64,000 nt of DNA from JASBYZ01 sp029983705 (GTDB lineage: Bacteria; Actinomycetota; Coriobacteriia; Coriobacteriales; JAEZZM01): the NCBI GenBank assembly GCA_965119715.1, contig OZ221969.1, positions 930,001 to 994,000 of the forward strand. Direction: 5' to 3'. Positions within the stretch are counted from its first letter, which is position 1; each line of letters opens with the position of its first letter. The position numbers and the translations under genes are program-made. This document shows, piece after piece, positions 7,748 through 17,416 of the stretch. A model generated the notes under the pieces. The model was not told the origin of the DNA. It saw only the letters and a list, made by a program, of their open reading frames with translations, and did not search any database.

Positions 7748-8488
7748 ATGAGCCAAAGCTACATAAACTTTCAATCTGTAATACCTTTATCCAACCTTAA
7801 GCGGTCAAAACTACTACTTTCTTTACTCTTTGTTATATTAAGTTATGTAGCGGTGTCTCTTCCGCAAGAGGCTTTGGTCAAAGCGGGAGTAAATCCTTTT
7901 GTGCTCTCGATAGGGCAGATGATAGGTTTTGTAGGCTTTGCCCTTGTGGCCCTTATTATACTTGGGGGAAGAAAGGCTTTTAGAGATCTTGCACCTAAGC
8001 CAAAGGCGCGCCAAATACCCCTCATTTTCTTTTACGCCTTGCTATCTATGGTTTTGGCAATTGGGCTTGCACAATTTGTATCCAACCTGCAGGCAAATCC
8101 TATTATTGATATTGCAGCAGCCTCACCACTGTTTATGGTACTTACGGCACTACTTCTTGTGTTTCAGCTCTTTTTTGAAGAGCTTGTTGCAGTGCTCTCA
8201 TTTGTACTTGTCTATCAGCTCTTAGCTCAGCGAGGCCTAAGCCATAAGGCCTGTCTTTTATTAGCGCTTATCTTTTCTGTATTGCTTGCAGCGGCCGTGC
8301 ATATTCCAACCTATAACTTTAATGTTGTACAGTCACTGCTTGTAATTGGTGGGGCTCGCCTTGGGCTTGGAATTGCCTATGCACACAGCAAGAATTTCTG
8401 GATAGCCTACCTTGCACACCTCTTATATGACGGGGTGCTCATAGCGCTTGCCTTAATTGCAATACTGGGTTTTGGAGTAAGTGTTTAA
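7748..8488 (+). CDS. CPBP (CAAX/Abi) family intramembrane protein
   Basis: A 246-residue protein that is almost entirely hydrophobic, with about seven or eight membrane segments. In order it has an EE pair (LFFEELVAVL, near residue 145), a lone His (AAVHIPTYNF, near 185) and an AHLLYD motif (near 225), the three metal-binding positions of CPBP glutamic-type membrane proteases. The Arg that usually follows EE (EExxxR) is not present, so activity is uncertain. The ATG at 7748 is chosen over 7652 because GGAG lies just ahead and the earlier start would overlap the divergent ligase gene. Its stop overlaps the stop of the serine dehydratase gene by 4 bp (tail to tail). Confidence 0.75.
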   Translation: MSQSYINFQSVIPLSNLKRSKLLLSLLFVILSYVAVSLPQEALVKAGVNPFVLSIGQMIGFVGFALVALIILGGRKAFRDLAPKPKARQIPLIFFYALLSMVLAIGLAQFVSNLQANPIIDIAAASPLFMVLTALLLVFQLFFEELVAVLSFVLVYQLLAQRGLSHKACLLLALIFSVLLAAAVHIPTYNFNVVQSLLVIGGARLGLGIAYAHSKNFWIAYLAHLLYDGVLIALALIAILGFGVSV

Positions 8489-10062
8489 AGCGCACAAATT
8501 CCGCAGGTCGCACAGTGCTTAAGAGCGCTTGGAGCCTGGGCAAGTCCGCCTTCAGCTGTCTCTCTGAGAGACTTAGGTAGTGCAGCTCCTACCTTTTTCA
8601 TAACCTCAACTGACTCATCAAAGGGGACAACTGCCTTAACGTCGCTTAAGGCAAGAGTAGCAGCGGTAATTGCGTTTGCTGCCATTGCGGCATTTCTTAC
8701 CTGACAAGGCGCTTCAACGAGACCACAAATTGGATCACACACAAGCCCAAGTGCATTTGCAATAGCAAGGGATGCTGCGTGCAAACACACCTCAGGTCCT
8801 CCTCCCATGAGCTGGCATAGTGAGGCTACAGCCATGGCACTTGCAGAACCAGTCTCAGCCTGGCATCCACCTTCAGCTCCTGATACGGATGCATTTCTAG
8901 CAAGCAGGTAGCCTACCGCGCAAGAGGTGTAGAGGGCATCAAACATCTCTTCATCGCTAAAGCCCATCTCTTCTTGGGCAGCAATTAATACACCTGGTAC
9001 CACACCAGAGGCTCCAGCAGTAGGAGAGGCTACAATAAGGCCCATGGTTGCAGATCGCTCAAGCACAGCCATAGCATAGGCGCTTGATTTTATGCGCAGC
9101 TCGCCTACAAGCTTGAGTACCTTTTCTGGGGCATAAAAGACCTTACGAGCTTCTCCGCCAATAAGACCACCTAGAGACCTTTCAGGATGTTCAATTGGGA
9201 TATGGGTTTCCTCTTTAAAGATGCTTAAGACCTCATACATTTTTGCGACAGAAAGCTCTTTACCCACAAGCTCGCACTCTCGCTCAAACATTATCTGTCC
9301 AATGGATTTATCTTCTTTGCTGCAGAGTTCAAGGAGCTCAGTTCCTGAGATAAAGTCATGGTCAACTGTAGCGCCAGGGTTTGTAATAGCGCCCGGAACA
9401 ACTACAGCACTTGCGGTAGATACTGCCTCAATCTCTAAAACCTCATCGATTGCTTCTTGGCAGATTGGCTCATCAGTTTCAAAGATGGTGCAGGCCATGC
9501 CGCCCTTGTTTTCTCGGTATGATCTCATGAAAGCAACATTGATGCCAAAGTTTGCAATGGTGGTTGATACCTTTGCTAACACACCAGGGGTATCTCTGTG
9601 AACAATAAAGAGGGTATTAAACTCACCTGAGAGGCTTACCTCAATACCATTTATCTGGCTTACTACAATTCTTCCGCCACCTCTGGACTCACCTCTAATT
9701 TGCAGGCGATTACCATCAGGGGTATCCATGATGATATCTACCGTATTTGGGTGAAGTCCGTCTCCTTCTTCTGAGTATTCAAACTCATACGAAAGCCCAG
9801 ACTTGTTTGCAAGTTCAAAGGCATGCTTGATGTCGTAATCGTCAGTGTTTAAGTCTAAAATTCCCGCTAAAAGCGCCTTATCAGTACCGTGACCTGCATG
9901 AGTTCTTGCAAATGAGTTGTATAAGATAAAGTGTACGTGTGAAACTTCACCAAAGATCAAAGACCTTGCAAGTTTAGCAATGCGCAAGGCTCCAGCCGTA
10001 TGAGAAGATGAAGGACCAATCATAATAGGACCTAATATTTCAAAGCTGGACATCTGTGACAT
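8485..10062 (-). CDS. sdaA: L-serine ammonia-lyase, iron-sulfur dependent, fused beta-alpha chain
   Basis: A 525-residue single-chain enzyme that deaminates L-serine to pyruvate and ammonia. Residues 1-~215 are the SdaA-beta part with an ACT-like regulatory region (FNTLFIVHRDTPGVLAKV). Residues ~230-525 are the catalytic alpha part, with GCQAETGSASAMA, CDPICGL and APCQVRN supplying the cysteines expected for the [4Fe-4S] cluster. The chain ends CATCGICAL; in characterised relatives a C-terminal Cys also enters the active site. The fused form is typical of Coriobacteriia and some other bacteria. AGGAG lies eight bases before the ATG. It stands alone and is probably a route from serine to pyruvate in fermentation. 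Confidence 0.93.
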   Translation of the reverse strand: MSQMSSFEILGPIMIGPSSSHTAGALRIAKLARSLIFGEVSHVHFILYNSFARTHAGHGTDKALLAGILDLNTDDYDIKHAFELANKSGLSYEFEYSEEGDGLHPNTVDIIMDTPDGNRLQIRGESRGGGRIVVSQINGIEVSLSGEFNTLFIVHRDTPGVLAKVSTTIANFGINVAFMRSYRENKGGMACTIFETDEPICQEAIDEVLEIEAVSTASAVVVPGAITNPGATVDHDFISGTELLELCSKEDKSIGQIMFERECELVGKELSVAKMYEVLSIFKEETHIPIEHPERSLGGLIGGEARKVFYAPEKVLKLVGELRIKSSAYAMAVLERSATMGLIVASPTAGASGVVPGVLIAAQEEMGFSDEEMFDALYTSCAVGYLLARNASVSGAEGGCQAETGSASAMAVASLCQLMGGGPEVCLHAASLAIANALGLVCDPICGLVEAPCQVRNAAMAANAITAATLALSDVKAVVPFDESVEVMKKVGAALPKSLRETAEGGLAQAPSALKHCATCGICAL

Positions 10063-10196
10063 ATGTAGACTCCTAGGTTAAAGCGTGCGCAAATTTAACG
10101 TTTAGATAACTGTATCAATAAAAGTATAGGACTTGTGACAGAATGGCATAAGTTATTCAGGCAATTATAAAATTAACAGTTAGAGCTAAACACTTT

Positions 10197-11264
10197 ATGA
10201 CAAAAACCAAAAACATACTCATTAACCTCGGCATATTAGTTTTAGTCATAGCAGCTTTTATAGGATACCTCTCCTATACCGGTAGGCTTGGTGCAGTGTC
10301 TGCTCAAATTCAGCGAGTTGATAAGTTTTGGCTTTTGGGCGGCTTTGTAGCACTTTTTGCCTATCTTGCCTTTGAAATGTTGGCACTTGATCAAACTTTA
10401 AAGATTGCTCGTATTAAGGTCGATAAGCCCCGTCTGGTATCTACCACTATGCTGGGTATCTTTTTTGGTAACCTAACCCCATCTACCTCAGGTGCACAAC
10501 CTGCTCAGGCAGCGTCTCTTGCACTTGTCGGGGTGCCAATTGGTAGAACCGCATCGGTATTACTCTCAAAGTTTATTATCTTTCAAGCAGTAGTTACTGT
10601 ATTTGCTGCCGTAATGTTGGTATTTAATATCGGCTTTTTTAGAGCTGCCTACGGAAACATCGCCCTTCTTGCAATAGTTGGCTTTGTTGTGCACTTTTTT
10701 GTACTTATAGGTCTTGTAGCAGCAGGACTTTTTCCAAAATGGATCTCTAAGCTTGGTAATGCAATTTTAAATTTGGCTAAAAAGTTTAAGCTTATTAAGC
10801 GAATGGGAAACAAGCGCCAAAGACTAGAAGATGAGGTACAAAAGTTTGCGAGTTCTTTTAAAGAGCTTCAGCATCACAAAGTCAAGCTTGTAGTCATTGC
10901 AATTATAACTGGGCTAGAGCTTTTATGTCTTTATTCAGTACCTTATTTTGTGATTATGTCTATGGGGATTACTGATGTCAATTATTTTAATATTCTTGCA
11001 GCTACTGCCTTTGTAAACCTCATTGCAACCTCTGTGCCACTGCCGGGTGGTAGTGGAGGAGCAGAAGGCGCCTTTATCTTATTCTTTGGTCACTTTGTGG
11101 GTAAGGGAAATCCAGCAATGTCTGCCATGATTTTATGGCGCTTTATAACCTTCTACTTCCCAACAATAATTGCAGCTCCCTTTATTACTCATCTCAAGCC
11201 TAAAAAGCCACTTCAAGGTTTTGAGAAGCGAAAGCATAAAGTGCTTAAGCGCATTAAGAAATAG
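10197..11264 (+). CDS. Lysylphosphatidylglycerol synthase/flippase-like membrane protein (UPF0104/YbhN type)
   Basis: A 355-residue polytopic protein with about eight hydrophobic segments in the arrangement of the MprF flippase-like domain (UPF0104): an early NLTPSTSGAQPAQA motif near residue 95, a cytoplasmic basic loop at ~190-225 and a late PLPGGSGGAEG motif near residue 280. No soluble synthase domain is attached, so it is not a full MprF. It may move a lipid or lipid-linked sugar. No strong ribosome site is seen before the ATG. It stands alone between two oppositely oriented genes, which gives no functional hint. Confidence 0.8.
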   Translation: MTKTKNILINLGILVLVIAAFIGYLSYTGRLGAVSAQIQRVDKFWLLGGFVALFAYLAFEMLALDQTLKIARIKVDKPRLVSTTMLGIFFGNLTPSTSGAQPAQAASLALVGVPIGRTASVLLSKFIIFQAVVTVFAAVMLVFNIGFFRAAYGNIALLAIVGFVVHFFVLIGLVAAGLFPKWISKLGNAILNLAKKFKLIKRMGNKRQRLEDEVQKFASSFKELQHHKVKLVVIAIITGLELLCLYSVPYFVIMSMGITDVNYFNILAATAFVNLIATSVPLPGGSGGAEGAFILFFGHFVGKGNPAMSAMILWRFITFYFPTIIAAPFITHLKPKKPLQGFEKRKHKVLKRIKK

Positions 11265-11300
11265 CGTTATAAGCTTGATTGCTCATTGATAATCTTCCAT

Positions 11301-11333
11301 AAAAAAGCCCCTACAGAACTTAGTCGTAGGGGC
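11301..11333 (-). terminator. Rho-independent terminator of gltX
   Basis: GCCCCTAC (11307-11314) pairs with GTAGGGGC (11326-11333) around an 11-base loop. On the minus strand the hairpin is followed by six T, 31 bp after the gltX stop. Confidence 0.85.
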
Positions 11334-11364
11334 CAGTACTGCTTGTGTTGCTTAAAACAAACTC

Positions 11365-12843
11365 TTACAGCGCAAATTTCTTTACATCTTCAAGACGCTT
11401 AAGGCAGGTCTCTTTACCCAAAAGCTCCATTGATTCTGAGAGCTGAGGGGATACCTGTGAACCAGTTATGCCAACTCTAATAGGCTGGAAGAATTTCTTT
11501 TTAGAAACTTCTTTTGCTTCAGGAATTGGCTGGAGTGTCTTATCAATCTCTTCAACACTAAAGTTATCTGCATCAATTTTTGAGAGTGCCTCAGTAGCAA
11601 GATCCAAAAGCTCTTTTACGCCTTCTTTTGCTACATTTTTTTGCACGGACTTTTCGTCATACTCAAGCTCACCCTCTTTAAAAAGGAAGCTTAAAAGTGG
11701 GGCAATCTCAGGTATTACCTTAACGCGAGGTTTAGCCAAAGGAGCAAGTTTTTCAAACCACTCAGGATTATTCTTGTAGTCATCTTCACTTGCAAGACCT
11801 GCCTCAATTAAGGCTGGCATGGTTGCACGCTTGGTGTATTCCTCATCGCTTAGAGCCTTAAGGTATTCAGCATTCATCCAGTTGAGTTTTTCTTCATCAA
11901 AGATTGCTGGATTTTTTGAAATGCGGTCTAAGTCAAAGTTATTGCAAAGGGTCTCTTTTGAGAAGATAGTGGTCTCTCCATCAAGTGACCAGCCCAAAAG
12001 TGCAAGGTAGTTTACGATAACTTCAGGGAGATATCCTTTTTCTTTGTACTCCTCAACTGAGGTTGCACCGTGGCGCTTTGAAAGCTTTTTGCCGTCAGGA
12101 CCCAAAATCATTGAGAGGTGTGCAAACTTTGGAACTGGATACCCTAGTGCCTCATACACCATAACTTGGCGAGGAGTGTTTGAGATATGGTCATCACCTC
12201 TGATGATGTGGGTGATTCCCATTAAGGCATCATCAATTACGGTTGCAAAGTTATAGGTTGGCGTACCATCAGACCTTATTAAGATGAAGTCATCCATCTC
12301 TTTGGTATTAAACTTTGCGTGACCATGTACGCAGTCATCGTATTCAATAAATTCTTTTTCAGGCACCTTAATGCGCCAAACGTGTGGCTCGCCTGCATCT
12401 ATTTTAGCTTGAGCTTCTTCTTTAGAGAGTTTTCTGCAGGTGCCAGGGTATCCCTGGAATGAGTCTTGGCGCTCATGTGCTGCTTCTCTATCTTGTGCAA
12501 GTTTTTCTGCTGAGCAAAAACATGGGTATACTGCATCGCGCTTGATAAGCTCTTGAAGTGCATCTTGATAGGTCTGGGCACGTTGAGTTTGAAAGTATGG
12601 CTCATGTGGACCACCCTTAAAAGGGCCCTCATCCCAGTCAAGACCAAGCCACTTAAGCGCACGTAAAATTACCTGAGTATTTTCCTTAGTTGAGCGCTCA
12701 GGGTCTGTATCGTCAATACGAAGAATAAAAGTGCCATTAAAGTGCTTAGCATAAGCCCAGTTATAGATTGCTGTACGAGCTCCACCAATATGGAGTAGTC
12801 CTGTTGGAGACGGAGCAAAGCGTACGCGTATGTCTTCAGACAA
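11365..12843 (-). CDS. gltX: Glutamate--tRNA ligase
   Basis: A 492-residue class I aminoacyl-tRNA synthetase that charges tRNA-Glu. The HIGH-type signature is PSPTGLLHIGGART at residue ~11 and the KMSKS-type signature is KKLSKRHG near residue 251. A CFCSAEKL segment near 110 and an HGHAKF stretch lie in the catalytic domain; the C-terminal ~150 residues form the anticodon-binding helices. The initiation codon is TTG at 12843-12841, with AGGAGAG about eight bases upstream and no better start nearby. It is monocistronic. Whether it also charges tRNA-Gln (the indirect pathway) cannot be told from this window. Confidence 0.96.
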   Translation of the reverse strand: MSEDIRVRFAPSPTGLLHIGGARTAIYNWAYAKHFNGTFILRIDDTDPERSTKENTQVILRALKWLGLDWDEGPFKGGPHEPYFQTQRAQTYQDALQELIKRDAVYPCFCSAEKLAQDREAAHERQDSFQGYPGTCRKLSKEEAQAKIDAGEPHVWRIKVPEKEFIEYDDCVHGHAKFNTKEMDDFILIRSDGTPTYNFATVIDDALMGITHIIRGDDHISNTPRQVMVYEALGYPVPKFAHLSMILGPDGKKLSKRHGATSVEEYKEKGYLPEVIVNYLALLGWSLDGETTIFSKETLCNNFDLDRISKNPAIFDEEKLNWMNAEYLKALSDEEYTKRATMPALIEAGLASEDDYKNNPEWFEKLAPLAKPRVKVIPEIAPLLSFLFKEGELEYDEKSVQKNVAKEGVKELLDLATEALSKIDADNFSVEEIDKTLQPIPEAKEVSKKKFFQPIRVGITGSQVSPQLSESMELLGKETCLKRLEDVKKFAL

Positions 12844-12932
12844 GTTAAATCTCTCCTATGAATAGCTATAAAATTTGCATTTGAACCCTAAGTATAACGC
12901 TTAATATTTGTAGGTTATACCAAGAGTTAAAA

Positions 12933-12960
12933 TTATACTTTACACTTTTACATTTATACT
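12933..12960 (+). promoter_or_regulatory. Promoter of the metK leader
   Basis: TTATAC (12933-12938) and TATACT (12955-12960) are 16 bp apart. Transcription would begin near 12967, a few bases before the 5' strand of the riboswitch P1 helix, which supports the call. Confidence 0.5.
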
Positions 12961-12971
12961 CTAGATTAGAA

Positions 12972-13169
12972 TCTACCATCAAGAGGTAACAATTATTTGT
13001 TGCTTAAGAGCGGAGGGACTGAGCCCTATGATGCTCCGGCAACCGGCAAAGCAGTGTACGGTGCCACTTCTCAGCAGGTTTATAACAGCCTGAAAAGATG
13101 GGGACTTATAGGTCAATTTATATCTGCATCAATAAGTCCCGTGCTTGATGGTCAGGCAGGGATTTTTTT
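12972..13169 (+). promoter_or_regulatory. SAM-I (S-box) riboswitch controlling metK
   Basis: The aptamer runs from about 12972 to 13105. CCATC (12976-12980) and GATGG (13097-13101) form P1. GTAACA and TGTTGC around 12986-13003 form P2. The S-box core follows: GCGGAGGGACTGAGCCC, then CTCCGGCAACCGG and GGTGCCACTTCTC, then the CAGG/CCTG helix. Downstream, GGGACTTAT (13101-13109) is perfectly complementary to ATAAGTCCC (13132-13140), and the second strand of that helix overlaps the 5' arm of a terminator. Bound SAM should hold GATGG in P1, free the terminator arm and stop transcription before metK; without SAM the antiterminator forms. The family is established; this folding is my reading. Confidence 0.92.
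13137..13169 (+). terminator. SAM-controlled intrinsic terminator in the metK leader
   Basis: TCCC-TGCTTGA pairs with TCAGGCA-GGGA (one bulged G, one G-U pair) around a 3-base loop and is followed by seven T at 13163-13169. Its 5' arm is shared with the competing antiterminator helix. Confidence 0.85.
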
Positions 13170-13185
13170 ATATACGGAGGTTTAC

Positions 13186-14481
13186 GTGGATAATACATGT
13201 GAGATGCGAAACTTTCTCTTTACCTCAGAGTCAGTTACAGAAGGACATCCAGATAAAATCTGTGATCAAATTTCGGATGCAATTGTAGATGCAATTTTAG
13301 AAAAAGAGGCTCAGCTTGAGCGTGAAGGCTATGTTTCTCCTACAGGAGAAAAAGCTTGTCTTGATAATGTGCGCTGTGCAATTGAGACCTTTATTACCAC
13401 CGGCACCATCATTGTTGCAGGTGAGGTAAGAACGCAGTCCTATGTTGATATCGAGAAGATCGCAAGAGAGACCGTAAGAGAGATTGGCTTTGATAGAGCT
13501 CGCTATGGTTTTGATTGTGAGACCTGTGGTGTTATCAACATGGTGCATGGACAGTCTCAAGACATTGCTCAAGGTGTAGACGAGAGCTACGAGGTGCAAA
13601 AGAATAAGGGAGCAAAAGAGGTCGATCCGCTTGACTTAATTGGTGCGGGAGACCAGGGCATGATGTTTGGTTTTGCTTCAAATGAAACTGAAGACTTGAT
13701 GCCTATGCCAATTTATCTTGCACACAAACTCTCACATAAACTTGCAGAGGTTAGAAAAAATGGCACCTTAAGCTATTTGCGCCCAGATGGAAAAACCCAG
13801 GTAAGTGTACGCTATGAGCTTGATGAGCCTAAGCGTGTTGAGAAAATCTTAATTTCTACCCAGCATGACCCTGAGATAAAGGACATGGAAGACATCAAAA
13901 AGGATCTTCTTAAAGAGGTTATCTCACCTGTTTTAAATGAGGTTGGCATTGACTGGCAAGACGCAGAAATCTATGTGAATCCAACTGGTAGATTTGTAGT
14001 TGGCGGCCCTATGGGAGATACCGGACTTACTGGTAGAAAGATCATCGTAGATACCTACGGTGGCTTTGGTAGACACGGTGGCGGTGCATTTAGTGGTAAA
14101 GACTGCACTAAGGTAGACAGATCTGCAGCTTATGCAGCTCGCTGGGTTGCTAAAAATGTGGTTGCTGCTGGTCTTGCTGATAGATGCGAGGTTCAGCTTG
14201 CATACGCTATTGGCGTTGCAAAGCCACTTTCCATTATGGTTGATACTCAAGGGACCGAGAAGGTCTGTGTGGACGATATTGAAGACGCTATCTTACACGT
14301 CTTTGACTTAAGACCGGGTGCTATTATAAAAGACTTAGAGCTTCGTCGTACTATCTTTAAAAAGACTGCAGCATATGGTCACTTTGGTAGAAAAGACCCA
14401 GACTTTAGCTGGGAGAACACCAATAAAACTGACGAGCTTATAAGCTATCTTTCAAGTAAGGGCATTACACTTGATCGTTAA
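13186..14481 (+). CDS. metK: S-adenosylmethionine synthetase
   Basis: A 431-residue enzyme making SAM from methionine and ATP. Signatures are GHPDKICDQISDAI near residue 20, GAGDQGMMFGFA near 153 and GGGAFSGKDCTKVDRS near 305. It is longer than the ~385-400 residues usual for MetK, largely from extra sequence between the first motif and GDQG. The start is GTG at 13186: GGAGG lies at 13176-13180 with a 5-base gap, while the frame also stays open upstream through the riboswitch, so an upstream ATG would be wrong. Control is by the SAM-I riboswitch ahead of it. The stop overlaps the TTG start of priA. Confidence 0.96.
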   Translation: MDNTCEMRNFLFTSESVTEGHPDKICDQISDAIVDAILEKEAQLEREGYVSPTGEKACLDNVRCAIETFITTGTIIVAGEVRTQSYVDIEKIARETVREIGFDRARYGFDCETCGVINMVHGQSQDIAQGVDESYEVQKNKGAKEVDPLDLIGAGDQGMMFGFASNETEDLMPMPIYLAHKLSHKLAEVRKNGTLSYLRPDGKTQVSVRYELDEPKRVEKILISTQHDPEIKDMEDIKKDLLKEVISPVLNEVGIDWQDAEIYVNPTGRFVVGGPMGDTGLTGRKIIVDTYGGFGRHGGGAFSGKDCTKVDRSAAYAARWVAKNVVAAGLADRCEVQLAYAIGVAKPLSIMVDTQGTEKVCVDDIEDAILHVFDLRPGAIIKDLELRRTIFKKTAAYGHFGRKDPDFSWENTNKTDELISYLSSKGITLDR

Positions 14482-16855
14482 AGTTGTTTTAGATATTGCC
14501 GCTCGGGCAATAGACAAGGCCTTTTGCTATAGAGTAAATGATACAAGCAAGGATGCAGTCTGCCTTGGCAGCTGTGTCCTTGTTAATTTTGGTGGCAAGC
14601 CCTCTTTAGCCTATGTAGTTGAGTGCATAAAAACAGAAGACTATATACAGAGCGAAGAATTTTTAGCCCTAAAAAATAAGGAGAGCAAGAAAAATTATAC
14701 GCCCTCTCTATTTTCTAGTGCTCAAAGTGAGGATGAAGAAATCTTAGAGCACTCACTTAAGCCAATTTTGCAAAACCTCTCTTATAACGCCTTTGATGAG
14801 GACTCTCTTAAACTTGCACGCTTTATAGCAAGCTACTACGCAGCCTATCTGTCTGAAACCATAAAGCTCTTTTTAGCACCCGGTGCACGCTTTAGTCTTA
14901 AAAGAACAGAAGACGGAAGCTATGAGCTAATAGCCCCTAAAACAAAGGCAAAAGAGGAGAGGTGGGTAGCCTTAGATACGGCTGCCACAGATTATGAGCT
15001 GCCAAAAAATGCCTCCCGTCAGCGCCAAGTGCTTGACGCCCTGCGAGAGGGTCCGGTAAAAAGCAGCGAGCTTTCTGCAGAAATTCCAGGAGCCTCAAGC
15101 GTGATTAAAGCGCTTGAGAAAAAATCTGTGGTTAAAAGCTATGAGCTGAGAATCTTTAGAGAGCTTGAGACAATCACACTTTCAAGTGCTAAAAGTATTA
15201 AGCGCAAAAGTAAGGAACTGAGCCAGGGCCAAAAAGATGCCCTCAGTGCAATTTCTCAGGCACTTACAAGTGAAGGTGGAAAAGTAATTTTGCTTGACGG
15301 GGTAACTGGATCTGGAAAAACTGAGGTCTACCTCCAGGCAATTGAAGAAGTACTTAAGGAGGGCAAAAGCGCACTTTGTTTGGTGCCAGAGATTTCTCTT
15401 ACTGCACAAACCGTTGGCAGGTTTAGGGGACGTTTTGGAGAGCAGGTTGCAGTACTTCACTCAAGGCTTTCTGATGGTGAGCGCTTTGACCAGTGGGAAC
15501 TTGCCAAGAGCGGACATGCACGTGTGGTAGTTGGTGCACGCTCTGCACTTTTTGCACCACTTCAAAATCTTGGGCTGATCATCATAGATGAAGAGCATGA
15601 AGCCTCTTATAAACAGTCTAGTGGGGTGCGCTACCATGCACGCCTGGTGGCAGAAAAACTTGCACAAATTAAAGGTATCCCGCTGGTGCTTGGTTCTGCT
15701 ACTCCTGCAATTGAGAGTTTATATGCAGTTAAACGCGGGCAGGGACAGTTTTTAGCCTGGCAAAAAGTTGACATGCCTGAGCGCGTTAATAAAAAGCCGC
15801 TTCCAAAAGTTGAGATTGTAGACATGACCACTGAGTTTGCGAGCGGGCATCGCTCTATGTTTTCTCGTCCGCTCTTGAGTGAGCTTGAGCGGGTGTGTGA
15901 GCATAAAGAAAAAGCAGTCATGCTCTTAAACCGCAGAGGCTTTGCCCACTTTTTGCTTTGTCGAGAGTGTGGCTATGTTCCTAAGTGCAAGCACTGTTCG
16001 TCCTCTCTTACCTATCATGAGCGAAGCCAAAGCTTAGAGTGCCATACCTGCGGCAGCTCTTATCCTGTACCAAAGCTATGCCCTGAGTGTGGCTCTGTGT
16101 ATTTAAGAAGTTTTGGTTCAGGTACCCAGCGTGTTGAAGATGAGCTTAATGCCATCCTTGATGAGAAGGCCTGCGTATTTAGGATGGATGCAGACTCAAC
16201 TAAGGGAAAGTTTGGGCATGAAAAAGTGCTTGAAACCTTTGACAATGAAAGCTGCGCTGTACTTCTTGGAACACAGATGATTGCAAAGGGTCTAGATTTT
16301 CCAGAAGTAACCCTTGCTGCGGTAATTAATGCAGATACAACCCTTAAGGCCCCAGATTTTAGGGCCGCAGAAAAAACCTATTCTCTTCTTGAACAATTTG
16401 CAGGAAGATCAGGGAGAGGTGACAAAGAGGGAAGTGTGATAGTTCAGTCCTATTGGGCAGATCATCCAGCACTTCAAGCAATAAAGTCGCATGATAGAGA
16501 CCTCTTTTTACAAGAAGAGCTTGAGGTGCGAAAAGAAGCGCTGTACCCACCTTATGTCAAACTTTGTAATCTTATTATGTGGTCCAAAAAAGAATCAAGT
16601 CTTACCGCTAAAATTATGGAAGTGGCCTCAAATCTTAAGGGCCTTATCGCCCAAAGACAGCTTGATTCAATAAGAATCTTAGGCCCAAGTAGCTGTGTGA
16701 TAGCAAAGGCTAAAGATTATTATCGCTATCATATGCTTATAAAGTGCCCGCTTGATTTTGATGTAGCCTCCCTTGTGCTTGAGGCAATTAGTCAAAGTGG
16801 GGTACAAAGAGATATTAAATTAGCTATAGATGTAGACCCCTATGATTTTATGTAG
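14471..16855 (+). CDS. priA: Primosomal protein N' (replication restart helicase)
   Basis: A 794-residue superfamily 2 helicase that reloads the replisome at stalled forks. The N-terminal 3'-DNA-binding part precedes the Walker A motif (DGVTGSGKTEVYL, near residue 277), the DEEH box (near 371) and a zinc-binding segment with four CxxC-type pairs (CRECGYVPKCKHC to CPECGS, residues ~495-540). The start is a TTG at 14471 that overlaps the last codons of metK by 11 bp, so translation is coupled and transcription may also fall under the SAM riboswitch. The next gene, def, is 21 bp downstream, giving the common priA-def-fmt-rsmB order. Confidence 0.95.
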   Translation: MIVKVVLDIAARAIDKAFCYRVNDTSKDAVCLGSCVLVNFGGKPSLAYVVECIKTEDYIQSEEFLALKNKESKKNYTPSLFSSAQSEDEEILEHSLKPILQNLSYNAFDEDSLKLARFIASYYAAYLSETIKLFLAPGARFSLKRTEDGSYELIAPKTKAKEERWVALDTAATDYELPKNASRQRQVLDALREGPVKSSELSAEIPGASSVIKALEKKSVVKSYELRIFRELETITLSSAKSIKRKSKELSQGQKDALSAISQALTSEGGKVILLDGVTGSGKTEVYLQAIEEVLKEGKSALCLVPEISLTAQTVGRFRGRFGEQVAVLHSRLSDGERFDQWELAKSGHARVVVGARSALFAPLQNLGLIIIDEEHEASYKQSSGVRYHARLVAEKLAQIKGIPLVLGSATPAIESLYAVKRGQGQFLAWQKVDMPERVNKKPLPKVEIVDMTTEFASGHRSMFSRPLLSELERVCEHKEKAVMLLNRRGFAHFLLCRECGYVPKCKHCSSSLTYHERSQSLECHTCGSSYPVPKLCPECGSVYLRSFGSGTQRVEDELNAILDEKACVFRMDADSTKGKFGHEKVLETFDNESCAVLLGTQMIAKGLDFPEVTLAAVINADTTLKAPDFRAAEKTYSLLEQFAGRSGRGDKEGSVIVQSYWADHPALQAIKSHDRDLFLQEELEVRKEALYPPYVKLCNLIMWSKKESSLTAKIMEVASNLKGLIAQRQLDSIRILGPSSCVIAKAKDYYRYHMLIKCPLDFDVASLVLEAISQSGVQRDIKLAIDVDPYDFM

Positions 16856-16876
16856 GGTCTAGATTTGGAGATATAG

Positions 16877-17416
16877 ATGTTTGAATGCGATATTGTTCTG
16901 TCGCCTAACCCTCTTTTGAATGAGGTGGCGCAACCTATTGAGGACTTTGGCAAGTCAACTCATGAGCTTGCTAAAGAAATGACAAAGACCATGTATGCCT
17001 CAAACGGCGTTGGTCTTGCTGCAAATCAAATTGGAGTGCTGCAGCGTATGGTAGTTATTGATACCACCTACACCTCAAATAAGGATAAAAATCCAATGGT
17101 GCTTATAAACCCAGAGGTAATAGAGCACTCAGATGAGACCTACTTTGGGCCTGAGGGCTGTCTTTCAATTCCGGGAGTAAGTTTTGATATCGAGCGCTAC
17201 GCAAAGGTAAAGGTTCGTGCTCAAAACTTAAAGGGCGAGTTTTTTGAAATTGAGGCCGATAAAGAAGAGCTTCTATGCAAGTGCTTACAACATGAGATTG
17301 ACCACATTAACGGGATTACCATGTTTGAGAGAATGCCTACTATGCAGCGCATTAAGGCAGTAAAAGCCTATCAAGAAGCGCTCTCAAGGGGAGCAGTTCC
17401 GGGAGACGTTGAATAA
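16877..17416 (+). CDS. def: Peptide deformylase
   Basis: A 179-residue metalloenzyme that removes the formyl group from nascent proteins. All three metal-site motifs are present: GVGLAANQIG (near residue 45), EGCLSIPG (Cys ligand, near 95) and QHEIDHING (two His ligands and the catalytic Glu, near 140). GGAGA lies just upstream of the ATG. The stop directly abuts the fmt start, so the deformylase and the formyltransferase are translated together. Confidence 0.96.
   Translation: MFECDIVLSPNPLLNEVAQPIEDFGKSTHELAKEMTKTMYASNGVGLAANQIGVLQRMVVIDTTYTSNKDKNPMVLINPEVIEHSDETYFGPEGCLSIPGVSFDIERYAKVKVRAQNLKGEFFEIEADKEELLCKCLQHEIDHINGITMFERMPTMQRIKAVKAYQEALSRGAVPGDVE

Noticed and set aside
12997..13185. 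N-terminal extension of MetK beginning at 12997
   Set aside because: This stretch is the SAM-I riboswitch and terminator; the ribosome site and GTG at 13186 give the correct start.
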